NCBI GenBank assembly: GCA_021106775.1
Contig: JAIOTL010000177.1
Location: 1 to 7,269, forward strand
Direction of reading: 5' to 3'
DNA: 7,269 nt
Origin: Planctomycetota bacterium
GTDB lineage: Bacteria > Planctomycetota > UBA8742 > SKZP01 > JAIOTL01
A program made the translations under genes and the position numbers. Below the pieces are notes generated by a model. It had not been told where the DNA came from, did no database searches, and worked only from the letters and a program-made list of their open reading frames with translations. Shown one piece after another: positions 1 to 6,450 of the stretch. The first letter of the stretch is position 1. Each line of letters begins with the position of its first letter.

Positions 1-1
1 T

Positions 2-3000
2 CTGGAATTATTAATCACAAAAATTCCATCTCATGAAATTTATATTCGACTGGTTGTACTTGCATTATTTATCTTCTTCGGTGTGATAATATCGATATTC
101 TTACAGAAACAAAAGCAGGCTGAGAAAAAAATTCACAGTGAAGCAGCAAAATGGCAAACCACCTTTGATGCTATGCATGATGCTGTTAGTCTTTTAGATT
201 TGAATGGTATTGTGCTTCAATGCAATCAATCGCACCTAAGTTTGCTAGGGAAAAAAGAAGCTGATGTTTCTGGTAAACATTGTTGGGAAATTGTCCATGG
301 AACCAACAAGCCGATTGATGGCTGTCCTTTTGTGAAAATGAAAAAGAGTTTTAAAAGAGAATCTATAACACTTCCAATTGGTAATAAGTGGTTTAATGTT
401 GTCGTTGACCCAATTTTCGATACAAATAAAAACTTGATTGGTGCTGTTCATATTATCGGAGATGTCACAGAACACAAGCTACAGGTAGAGAAACTACGTA
501 TTAAAGATTTTGCATTCCAATCCACATTGAGTGCTGACAGTATTGCAAACAACGATGGATTCTTGACTCATGCTAATCTTTATTTCGTAAGGATTTGGGG
601 GTATGATAATGTGGATGAAGTAATCGGTAAACCTATCCTTGACTTTCTTGCTGATAAGGATAAAGCTCTCGAAATTATCGAATCCATAAATAATACTGGA
701 AAATGGGAGGGAGAATATACTGCTCTCAGGAAAGACGGCTCGACATTTATTGCCCAGTCATCTGCAAATGCTGTTTATGATGAAGAAGGCAACCAAACTG
801 CACTTTATTCCAGTGTTGTGGACGTAACCGAGCACAAGCAGACAGATGAAGCCCTACGGAAAAGCGAGGCAAAATTGCAAAGTATTTTTGCTGCAGCTCC
901 TATGGGAATTGGTTTAATAACAGATCGAATAATTGGTTGGGGTAATAAGAGAATATATGATATGTTAGGATACCCAATTGACAGCTTGATAGGAAAAAAG
1001 GGCAGAATTTTATATGAAAATGATAATGAATATGAGCGTGTTGGAAAAATTGTTTATGGAGATATTAAAGAAAAGGGAATTGGCGAGGTGGAAACCCGCT
1101 GGAGAAGAAAAGACGGCAGCGTTTTTGATTGTATTCTTAGAGTTACTCCTTTATATGTATCTGATCAGTCAGCAGGAAATCTTGTAGCTGTAATTGACGT
1201 AACCGAGCGCAAGCAGACGGAGGAGCATCTACGAATTGAAAGAGATAATCTGAATAACATTTTTGAATCGATGGTAGATGGCATTTATATCGTTAATCCC
1301 CAATATGATATCCAATATGTGAATTCGGCGCTTAGAAAAGCATTTGGCTCCCCAGATGGAATAAAGTGCTATAAGTATTTCCATGATGTTGATGAACCTT
1401 GCACCTTCTGCAAGAATAAGGAAGTATTTGCTGGAAAGACGGTTCGCTGGGAATGGACTTCACCCAGGAATGGTAAGACATATGACCTTGTTGACACACC
1501 AGTGAAGAATCCGGACGGCAGCATATCAAAGCTGGAAATATTCCGGGACATCACCAAGCGAAAAAATTCTGAAATAGAATTGCAGCTTTTAAGGGATAGA
1601 CTCAGATTATTTATCGATTCCAGCCCTGATTTTTGCTTTCTCAAGGACAGAGAAGGTCGGTATTTATTGGTCAATACTTCCAATGCACAATATTTTGGTG
1701 AAAAGGAGTCTTTCATTATTGGCAAAACTGACTTTGATTTCATGCCTGAAGAAAATGCCCAACGGTTCAGAAAAAGCGATTTCAGAGCAATGGAAGAAAA
1801 AAAGATGATAATCGAAGAAGAAATAGTAAACGAAAATGTTTACGAGACTCGAAAAATACCAGTGATCCAAAATAAAAACGTTATTGGGGTTGCTGGAGTT
1901 ATTCGCGATATTACTGAAAGCAAACAAGCAGAAAAAGAATACAAGGAACTTGAGGAGCAGTTCAGACAGGCACAAAAAATGGAGGCAATCGGCGTGCTCG
2001 CAGGCGGGGTTGCACACGACTTCAACAACATTCTCAACGTCATACTCGGTTATTCCGAGCTTCTAATTGATAAACTTCACAAAGATGACCCGATGCTTCA
2101 CAAAATCAACAATATCAGGAAAAGTGCAGAAAGTGCAACAAGCCTGACTCGCCAGCTTCTGGCTTTCAGCAGGAAGCAAATACTTCAGCCAACTGTTTTA
2201 AATTTAAACAATATCGTTAAAGATATGGAGAATATGCTGCATCGCCTTATTGGTGAAGACATCGATTTAGAATCTGTTCTTGAGGAAAATCTACATTCTG
2301 TCAATGCTGATAATGGTCAAATTGAGCAGACAATAATGAATATCGTAATAAATGCACGAGATGCAATGCCTGTTGGCGGAAAACTCCTTATTGAGACTCA
2401 GAATGTTGAGTTTGATGACGAGTATGTGAAAAATCACAAGGATGCTACAATCGGACATCATGTCATGCTTGCAATCAGTGACACTGGTATTGGAATGACA
2501 AAAGAAGTTCAAGAAAGAATTTTTGAGCCGTTTTTCACAACAAAAGAACGTGGTAAGGGTACAGGACTTGGCATTTCAACAGTTTACGGGATTGTAAAAC
2601 AAAGTGGGGGAAGCATCTGGGTTTATAGCGAAGTTGGCAAAGGTACAACTTTCAAGATATATTTCCCAGCTGAGTTGACTAAACCTACGCCCAAAAAGAT
2701 AACTATTACTGAACCAAAAATCCGAAAAAAACCCGCAACAATCTTAATCGTTGAAGACAACAAATCTATGTGCGCAATGATAGGTGAAATCTTGGATATC
2801 GAAGGATTTAGAGCCTTTTTGGCATACAGTGCTGATGAAGCAATTTCGCTTTATAAAAAGCATGAACAAGACATTGATATGGTGTTAACTGACGTTGTTA
2901 TGCCCGGTATGAGCGGTAAAATGTTGGTTGAAAATTTACGAAAAATAAATTCCCAGCTCAGAGTTCTTTTCATGTCAGGTTATACCGACAATGCCATTGC

Positions 3001-3115
3001 CCATCATGGCGTGCTTGATGAGGGTACTCATTTTATTCAGAAACCCTTCATGGTTAAGGAGCTTGTAAAGAAAATAAACTCCACACTTGACGAACCTGAA
3101 CCTGAAGTTGTCTAA
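2..3115 (+). CDS. Hybrid sensor histidine kinase, multi-PAS, with C-terminal receiver domain (5' partial)
   Basis: Membrane-anchored signalling kinase that should autophosphorylate a histidine and pass the phosphate to its own receiver. The frame is open to the left edge. A GTG at 83 could be taken as a start, but the 27 codons before it encode the first half of a transmembrane helix (about bases 50-103), so the real start is outside the window. Counting the GTG codon as residue 1: PAS domains at about 20-132, 138-255, 258-378, 385-494 and 500-616; DHp helix with GGVAHDFNN, phospho-acceptor His645; ATPase domain with N-box NARD (757-760), G1 DTGIGM (800-805), EPFFTT (815-820) and G2 GKGTGLG (824-830); receiver 886-1003 with E891/D892, phospho-acceptor Asp937, S965 and K987. 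All catalytic motifs are present, so the kinase looks active. PAS1 and PAS4 carry Cys/His-rich loops. The ligand is unknown. It ends in TAA and is convergent with the next gene. Confidence 0.96.
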   Translation: MELLITKIPSHEIYIRLVVLALFIFFGVIISIFLQKQKQAEKKIHSEAAKWQTTFDAMHDAVSLLDLNGIVLQCNQSHLSLLGKKEADVSGKHCWEIVHGTNKPIDGCPFVKMKKSFKRESITLPIGNKWFNVVVDPIFDTNKNLIGAVHIIGDVTEHKLQVEKLRIKDFAFQSTLSADSIANNDGFLTHANLYFVRIWGYDNVDEVIGKPILDFLADKDKALEIIESINNTGKWEGEYTALRKDGSTFIAQSSANAVYDEEGNQTALYSSVVDVTEHKQTDEALRKSEAKLQSIFAAAPMGIGLITDRIIGWGNKRIYDMLGYPIDSLIGKKGRILYENDNEYERVGKIVYGDIKEKGIGEVETRWRRKDGSVFDCILRVTPLYVSDQSAGNLVAVIDVTERKQTEEHLRIERDNLNNIFESMVDGIYIVNPQYDIQYVNSALRKAFGSPDGIKCYKYFHDVDEPCTFCKNKEVFAGKTVRWEWTSPRNGKTYDLVDTPVKNPDGSISKLEIFRDITKRKNSEIELQLLRDRLRLFIDSSPDFCFLKDREGRYLLVNTSNAQYFGEKESFIIGKTDFDFMPEENAQRFRKSDFRAMEEKKMIIEEEIVNENVYETRKIPVIQNKNVIGVAGVIRDITESKQAEKEYKELEEQFRQAQKMEAIGVLAGGVAHDFNNILNVILGYSELLIDKLHKDDPMLHKINNIRKSAESATSLTRQLLAFSRKQILQPTVLNLNNIVKDMENMLHRLIGEDIDLESVLEENLHSVNADNGQIEQTIMNIVINARDAMPVGGKLLIETQNVEFDDEYVKNHKDATIGHHVMLAISDTGIGMTKEVQERIFEPFFTTKERGKGTGLGISTVYGIVKQSGGSIWVYSEVGKGTTFKIYFPAELTKPTPKKITITEPKIRKKPATILIVEDNKSMCAMIGEILDIEGFRAFLAYSADEAISLYKKHEQDIDMVLTDVVMPGMSGKMLVENLRKINSQLRVLFMSGYTDNAIAHHGVLDEGTHFIQKPFMVKELVKKINSTLDEPEPEVV
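50..103 (+). other. Transmembrane helix of the sensor kinase
   Basis: Reading from base 2 in the kinase frame, an Arg is followed by about 18 uninterrupted hydrophobic residues (LVVLALFIFFGVIISIFL) and then by QKQKQAEKK, a polar basic segment that would begin the cytoplasmic linker to PAS1. This fits an inner-membrane helix with the PAS and kinase domains in the cytoplasm. The GTG at 83 falls in the middle of this helix, which is why it is not a credible start. Confidence 0.85.
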
Positions 3116-3191
3116 GAACATCGAAGAAGATTGAATATAGTTTTTATTTACAAATACAGCTTAACATTTCAAATTTATGAGGATTTGACTT

Positions 3192-3220
3192 AACTGAGAA
3201 GTGATTCACTTCCTCAAGTT
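3192..3220. terminator. Hairpin between convergent genes, possible bidirectional terminator
   Basis: The sequence forms a stem of 12 pairs with two single-base bulges (3213 and 3216) and a three-base loop (3204-3206). Its core is the perfect palindrome GAAGTGATTCACTTC at 3198-3212. It lies 76 bases after the kinase stop and 18 bases after the WD40 gene's stop, where a terminator shared by converging genes would be expected. No T-run follows it in either direction. The only run, seven A at 3229-3235, is on the WD40 side and precedes the hairpin for that transcript. It may therefore be a non-canonical terminator or simply a palindrome. Confidence 0.4.
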
Positions 3221-3238
3221 CTTGTAACAAAAAAAGTG

Positions 3239-5746
3239 CTATTTTACTCCGTTTTTGGTTTTAGCAAGAAGTTCGTCAAGGTATTTCAGAGTTGACCAGA
3301 GCTTGATTGATTTACCCTTTGAGCCTGAAACAAAAATTTTCCTGTCATGTGAGAAACTCACAGAATAAACAGGCTCAGTAAGCGTAATTGTACGTAGTTC
3401 TTTTACATTGTGGATATTGCTTACATCCCAGAGTTCGATTTTACCTTCCCAAATCGAATATCCATAATTATCTTTCTTACCAGTATCACTGTCTGAAGCT
3501 GAAACGAGAATCTTCCCATCAGAAGAGAAACTCACAGAATAAACAGACAATCTATGTCCCTTAATTGTGCGAATACAACTTCCGCTTGCTGCATCCCAGA
3601 GTTTGACAGTTTTATCGAATGAACCTGAAGCGAGAGTATTTCCGTCAGGCGAAAAACTTACTGAAAATACACCACCACTATGACCTTCAAGTGTACGGAG
3701 TTCTTTTACATTGTTTATATCGCTTATGTCCCAGAGCTTGATAGTTTTATCAAATGATGCTGATGCGAGAATCTTTCCATTTGGCGAGAAACTTACAGAA
3801 AATACACTACTACTATGTCCCTCAAGTGTGCGAAAGCATTTACCGCCCGATACATCCCAGAGCTTGATAGTATTATCTCTTGCACCTGATGCGAGAATCT
3901 TTCCGTCAGGCGAAAATCTCACATCCCTAACACTATGACTATGTCCCTCAAGTGTATGGAGTTTCTTTACTTTAGCAATATCGCTTACATCCCAGAGATT
4001 GATTATGCCAGGCTTTTTCGATTCACTCGAAGCTGAAGCAATAAATTTTCCATCAGCTGAGAAATTTACTGAAAAAACATCACCACTATGTCCCTCAAGT
4101 GTGCTAACGCATTTACCGCTTGATACATCCCAAAGCTTGATAGTATCATCGTATGAACCAGAAGCGATAATCTTCCCATCAGGCGAGAAACTCACCGACC
4201 AAACACTACCATTATGTCCCTCAAGCGTACGAATTGGCAAACTTAAAAATCTTTTCTTTATCTCATCCGCATGTTTTCCACTTGGGTAATTGCTCAAGTA
4301 CGCTTCACAATCCTGAAATGTGCCATTTTTCGCCATTTCATAGGCTCTTTCTGTTTCTTCTTCCATTTGTAATTTCAGAAGCTTAACTTCATCTATATTC
4401 AAAATGTCTTTAAGATATTTTTGGGTGGGCCAAAGCTTGATTGTACTATCCGCCGAACCTGAAGCGAGAATCGTTCCATCAGGTGAGAAACACACGGAAT
4501 AAGCAGAACTATTATGTTCCTCAAGTGTGAGGAGTGCTTTTACATTGCATGGATCGCTTACATCCCAAAGTTCGATTTTACCGTCCCAAATCGAATATTC
4601 ATCAGCATCTTTTTTACCAGTATCTCTTGCTGAGGCTGAAGCGAGATTTTTTCCATCTGGCGAGAAACCAACAGAAAAAACAGTCCCTGTAAGTCCCTCA
4701 ATTGTGTGAAGTACTTTTGCATTGCTTGGTTCGGTTACGTCCCAGAGCTTGATAGTTCTATCCAATGAACCTGAAACGAGAATTTTCCCATCAGGTGAGA
4801 AATCTACTGATGAGACCAAATTTCTATGTCCCTCAAGTGTGTTAAGTTCCTTAACATTAATTGTATCACTTACATCCCAAAGCTTGATTTCACCTATCAA
4901 ATTTGCAGACCCAGAATCATCTTTTGTGCCAGTTTCTCTATATGAACTTGAAGCAAGAAGTGTCCCATCAGGCGTGAAACTTACAGAATTAACAAAACTA
5001 CTGTGTCCCTTAAGTGTGCAGAGTTCTTTTGCAATGCTCATATCGCTTACGTCCCAGAGCTTGATTTCACCGAAAGATTCGAAATTGTTCCAATCCCATC
5101 CACCAGAACCTGAAGCGAGAATCTTCCCGTCAGGCGAGAAACTCACAGAATAAACAAAACCTTTGTGTCCCTTGAGTGTGAGTATGCATTTGCCGCTAGA
5201 TACATCCCAAATCTTGATTTCAGTATCTTCATCAGTTTTTAGCATTCCAGTATCGCTTACTGAACCTGATGCGAGAAGCTTCCCATCAGGCGAGAAACAC
5301 ACAGAATATACATAATTACTGTGTCCATTAAATGTACGAATGCATTTACCGCTTGATACATCCCAGAGCTTAATTTCACCTTCCCAAATTATGTATCCCT
5401 TATCATCATCCTTACCAGTATCTCTACGTGAGCCTGAAGCGAGAATCTTTCCATTGGGCGAGAAACTCACCGAACGAACAGCAGCATTGTGTCCCTTGAG
5501 TGTGAGAAGTGACAGATTTAAAATTCTCTTAATAATCGCATCAGCATATTTTCCATTTGGATATTTAGTCAGATAAGCAGCACAATCATGAGAAACGCCA
5601 TTTTTTGCTTCAATATAAGCTTTATCTTCAATTAACCTATTTGCTTTCTGCTCGTTAAGAACAGTATCGTCTGTTTCTACAGTTGTTTCGCAGGAAACGA
5701 AAACGAAAACACACAATAAGATAAGAATTCTAATAAGGTTATCCAT
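3239..5746 (-). CDS. WD40-repeat lipoprotein with two tandem seven-bladed propellers
   Basis: Predicted exported lipoprotein acting as a binding scaffold; partner unknown. The N-terminus (MDNLIRILILLCVFVFVSC) is a short signal peptide with a lipobox-like FVSC and lipidation candidate Cys19; Phe at -3 is atypical. Fourteen WD40 repeats follow, typically GH...SVSFSPDGKILASGS...IKLWDV: blades 1-7 at about 83-441 and blades 8-14 at about 508-819. Each set is preceded by a similar helical segment (DCAAYLTKYPNGKYADAI near 54-71, DCEAYLSNYPSGKHADEI near 479-496) and followed by a KYL tail, so one module has been duplicated. Blades 1, 2, 4, 6 and 13 carry [DE]TG/Asp-rich insertions before the last strand. 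No catalytic domain is visible. Start: ATG preceded by GGAG with a five-base spacer; stop TAG. It looks monocistronic. Plus-strand open frames inside it are only antisense reflections of the repeats. Confidence 0.95.
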   Translation of the reverse strand: MDNLIRILILLCVFVFVSCETTVETDDTVLNEQKANRLIEDKAYIEAKNGVSHDCAAYLTKYPNGKYADAIIKRILNLSLLTLKGHNAAVRSVSFSPNGKILASGSRRDTGKDDDKGYIIWEGEIKLWDVSSGKCIRTFNGHSNYVYSVCFSPDGKLLASGSVSDTGMLKTDEDTEIKIWDVSSGKCILTLKGHKGFVYSVSFSPDGKILASGSGGWDWNNFESFGEIKLWDVSDMSIAKELCTLKGHSSFVNSVSFTPDGTLLASSSYRETGTKDDSGSANLIGEIKLWDVSDTINVKELNTLEGHRNLVSSVDFSPDGKILVSGSLDRTIKLWDVTEPSNAKVLHTIEGLTGTVFSVGFSPDGKNLASASARDTGKKDADEYSIWDGKIELWDVSDPCNVKALLTLEEHNSSAYSVCFSPDGTILASGSADSTIKLWPTQKYLKDILNIDEVKLLKLQMEEETERAYEMAKNGTFQDCEAYLSNYPSGKHADEIKKRFLSLPIRTLEGHNGSVWSVSFSPDGKIIASGSYDDTIKLWDVSSGKCVSTLEGHSGDVFSVNFSADGKFIASASSESKKPGIINLWDVSDIAKVKKLHTLEGHSHSVRDVRFSPDGKILASGARDNTIKLWDVSGGKCFRTLEGHSSSVFSVSFSPNGKILASASFDKTIKLWDISDINNVKELRTLEGHSGGVFSVSFSPDGNTLASGSFDKTVKLWDAASGSCIRTIKGHRLSVYSVSFSSDGKILVSASDSDTGKKDNYGYSIWEGKIELWDVSNIHNVKELRTITLTEPVYSVSFSHDRKIFVSGSKGKSIKLWSTLKYLDELLAKTKNGVK
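3270..5500 (-). repeat. WD40-coding DNA repeats, 14 blades
   Basis: The blade units are recognisable at DNA level, not only in protein. The 14-base word TCCCAGAGCTTGAT (plus-strand orientation) occurs exactly four times, starting near 3729, 3854, 4740 and 5052, with close variants in other blades. Variants of GGCGAGAAACTCAC and CCCTCAAGTGTG recur through most of the array. The longest near-identity noticed is between 3427-3465 and 4564-4602 (36 of 39 bases), which are the sixth blades of propellers B and A. Unit length varies from about 100 to 160 bases because of loop insertions. Confidence 0.85.
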
Positions 5747-5771
5747 TTTTACTCCATTTTGGCTTATATCA

Positions 5772-5786
5772 AAATATCATACAAAA
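5772..5786. repeat. 15-base direct repeat, copy 1 (overlaps lipoprotein promoter)
   Basis: AAATATCATACAAAA occurs here and exactly again at 6177-6191, 405 bases away in the same orientation. On the minus strand this copy continues the -7 element of the lipoprotein promoter (TAATTTTGTATGATATTT). The other copy reads TAGTTTTGTATGATATTT, so identity extends to 17 of 18 bases. Confidence 0.6.
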
Positions 5787-5814
5787 TTATACAAGATTGA
5801 TATAACTCAGCAAA
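5782..5814 (-). promoter_or_regulatory. Candidate promoter of the WD40 lipoprotein gene (Bacteroidota type)
   Basis: Read on the minus strand, TTTG (5814-5811) is followed after 21 bases by TAATTTTG (5789-5782). This matches the pattern TTTG-N19-21-TAnnTTTG known for the primary sigma factor of Bacteroidota. The same place also contains a TATAAT (5791-5786), though its -35 partner for sigma-70 of the proteobacterial kind is weak (TTGCTG). Transcription would begin near 5775, giving a leader of about 30 bases with GGAG just before the ATG at 5746. Position and spacing are good, but in AT-rich DNA such matches arise by chance. Confidence 0.5.
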
Positions 5815-5959
5815 TCTGTTTATTTTTTGCAGCGTGTTTGAATAATCTGTCGAAATTTATGGATTTAAGATTCAGGGGGTAATAAATGGTTTTATCTGCG
5901 AGTTTACCAAACTTCGAAAGATATTGTACACCCTCTGTTACTGTTGCATTGTATGTTCT
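5807..5959 (-). pseudogene. Possible gene remnant, unidentified
   Basis: On the minus strand 50 codons stay open between a TGA at 5962-5960 and a TGA at 5809-5807. The translation includes TEGVQYLSKFGKLADKTIYY and, further on, NFDRLFKHAAKNKQIC, with the amphipathic, lysine-rich look of a real protein C-terminus. There is no ATG, GTG or TTG start at its head. A different frame just upstream (about 5930-5995, reading KEVIDDSFISTLKNIQ) could be the earlier part, joined by a frameshift. I recognise no family. It may be a decayed gene or chance; the plus strand has a competing 27-codon frame here. Confidence 0.2.
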
Positions 5960-6176
5960 TCAAAGTTGAGATGAAGCTATCATCAATAACCTCTTTCGTA
6001 TGTCAATCGCATTGTCTACAATATTTTATTTGACATTCGTATGAAAGTGTTCAGAAAAGAAATTGTGAATAAAATCACAATAAAGGTCTTTTTATCTTGT
6101 TTTGGTGAAAATTTTTGCCAGGATACGAAATTGGAAATAATACTCTCGATATGTTTTATAATAATTGCCAATACGT

Positions 6177-6191
6177 AAATATCATACAAAA
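6177..6191. repeat. 15-base direct repeat, copy 2
   Basis: Exact second copy of AAATATCATACAAAA. On the minus strand it is preceded by TAGTTTTG, which fits TAnnTTTG, but no TTTG lies 19-21 bases upstream, so only half of a Bacteroidota promoter is present. It sits inside noncoding DNA. Confidence 0.55.
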
Positions 6192-6347
6192 CTAAACATA
6201 AGGATTCACTACATCGATGAAAACACCAATTGCACATACCTTCAGAAAAATTGAAATGCACTACTTCATGTGAATTTTATCTTGCAGAGGATAGTTACCT
6301 TCATTCATTAAGACAAACCTTCAAATTAACAGTGTATGAAGAATTTT

Positions 6348-6366
6348 AGTATTAATCAGTAATACT
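6348..6366. promoter_or_regulatory. Inverted repeat upstream of nuoE (AGTATTA-N5-TAATACT)
   Basis: Perfect seven-base arms around ATCAG, followed by TTT on the plus strand, about 85 bases before the nuoE start. It could be an operator half of the nuoE control region. The stem is all AT apart from one G-C pair per arm and would be a weak terminator. The regulator is not identifiable. Confidence 0.35.
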
Positions 6367-6391
6367 TTTCAGGAAAAAATTAATAAATTCA

Positions 6392-6424
6392 TTAAACGTT
6401 ATTAAAATATTACATAACGCTTAA
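6392..6424. promoter_or_regulatory. Operator-like inverted repeat just upstream of nuoE
   Basis: Two 11-base arms, TTAAACGTTAT (6392-6402) and ATAACGCTTAA (6414-6424), match as an inverted repeat at 10 of 11 positions with an 11-base AT spacer. The arm centres are 22 bases apart, two helical turns, as in operators bound by a dimer on one DNA face. The repeat ends 26 bases before the nuoE ATG, so a repressor here would block transcription, or the transcript could fold into a leader hairpin. It does not match the Rex or Fnr consensus that I know. Confidence 0.45.
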
Positions 6425-6450
6425 CATCCAAACTTTTTAACAGGAATAAA

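Larger units (their letters stand above)
5747..6450. other. About 700 bases without a convincing gene
   Basis: Divergent intergenic region between the WD40 lipoprotein gene and nuoE, AT-rich with stops in all frames. Contents that can be supported: the lipoprotein promoter near 5782-5814; a 15-base exact direct repeat at 5772-5786 and 6177-6191; a 50-codon open stretch on the minus strand (5810-5959) that reads like protein but has no start; and inverted repeats at 6348-6366 and 6392-6424. An 81-codon minus-strand frame at 6016-6261 begins with GTG, lacks a clear ribosome binding site and resembles no family, so it is not annotated as a gene. No tRNA, riboswitch or insertion-sequence ends were recognised. 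Confidence 0.6.

Noticed and set aside
245..2512. Minus-strand and alternate-frame open stretches inside the kinase gene
   Set aside because: They are shadows of a clearly homologous multi-domain kinase and have no independent start signals.
3270..5500. Repeated blocks considered as a CRISPR or tandem satellite array
   Set aside because: The periodicity is fully explained by WD40 coding repeats in one long open frame with variable unit length.
3711..5576. Several plus-strand open frames of 60-143 codons with repeated SQSLIVLS and IFPSGEKLTE motifs
   Set aside because: They are the antisense of the WD40 repeats. The repeated peptide is the reverse reading of SPDGKI and IKLWD codons, and each frame lies wholly within the real gene.
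5750..5760. Two-codon minus-strand frame ATG GAG TAA overlapping the ribosome binding site of the WD40 gene
   Set aside because: The GGAG inside it is explained by the ribosome binding site itself. A leader peptide of two residues has no support.
5886..5969. 27-codon plus-strand frame with AGGGGG seven bases before its ATG
   Set aside because: The Shine-Dalgarno-like sequence is good, but the peptide is short, unrecognised and overlaps a more protein-like minus-strand frame. Not enough to call a gene.
6030..6058. TTGACA at 6030-6035 as a plus-strand -35 element
   Set aside because: No TATAAT-like -10 lies 16-18 bases downstream and no gene follows closely.
6016..6261. 81-codon minus-strand open frame starting at GTG
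   Set aside because: No convincing ribosome binding site, low-complexity hydrophobic and Cys/Phe-rich composition, no recognisable family, and it contains the noncoding 15-base direct repeat. Most likely chance in AT-rich DNA.
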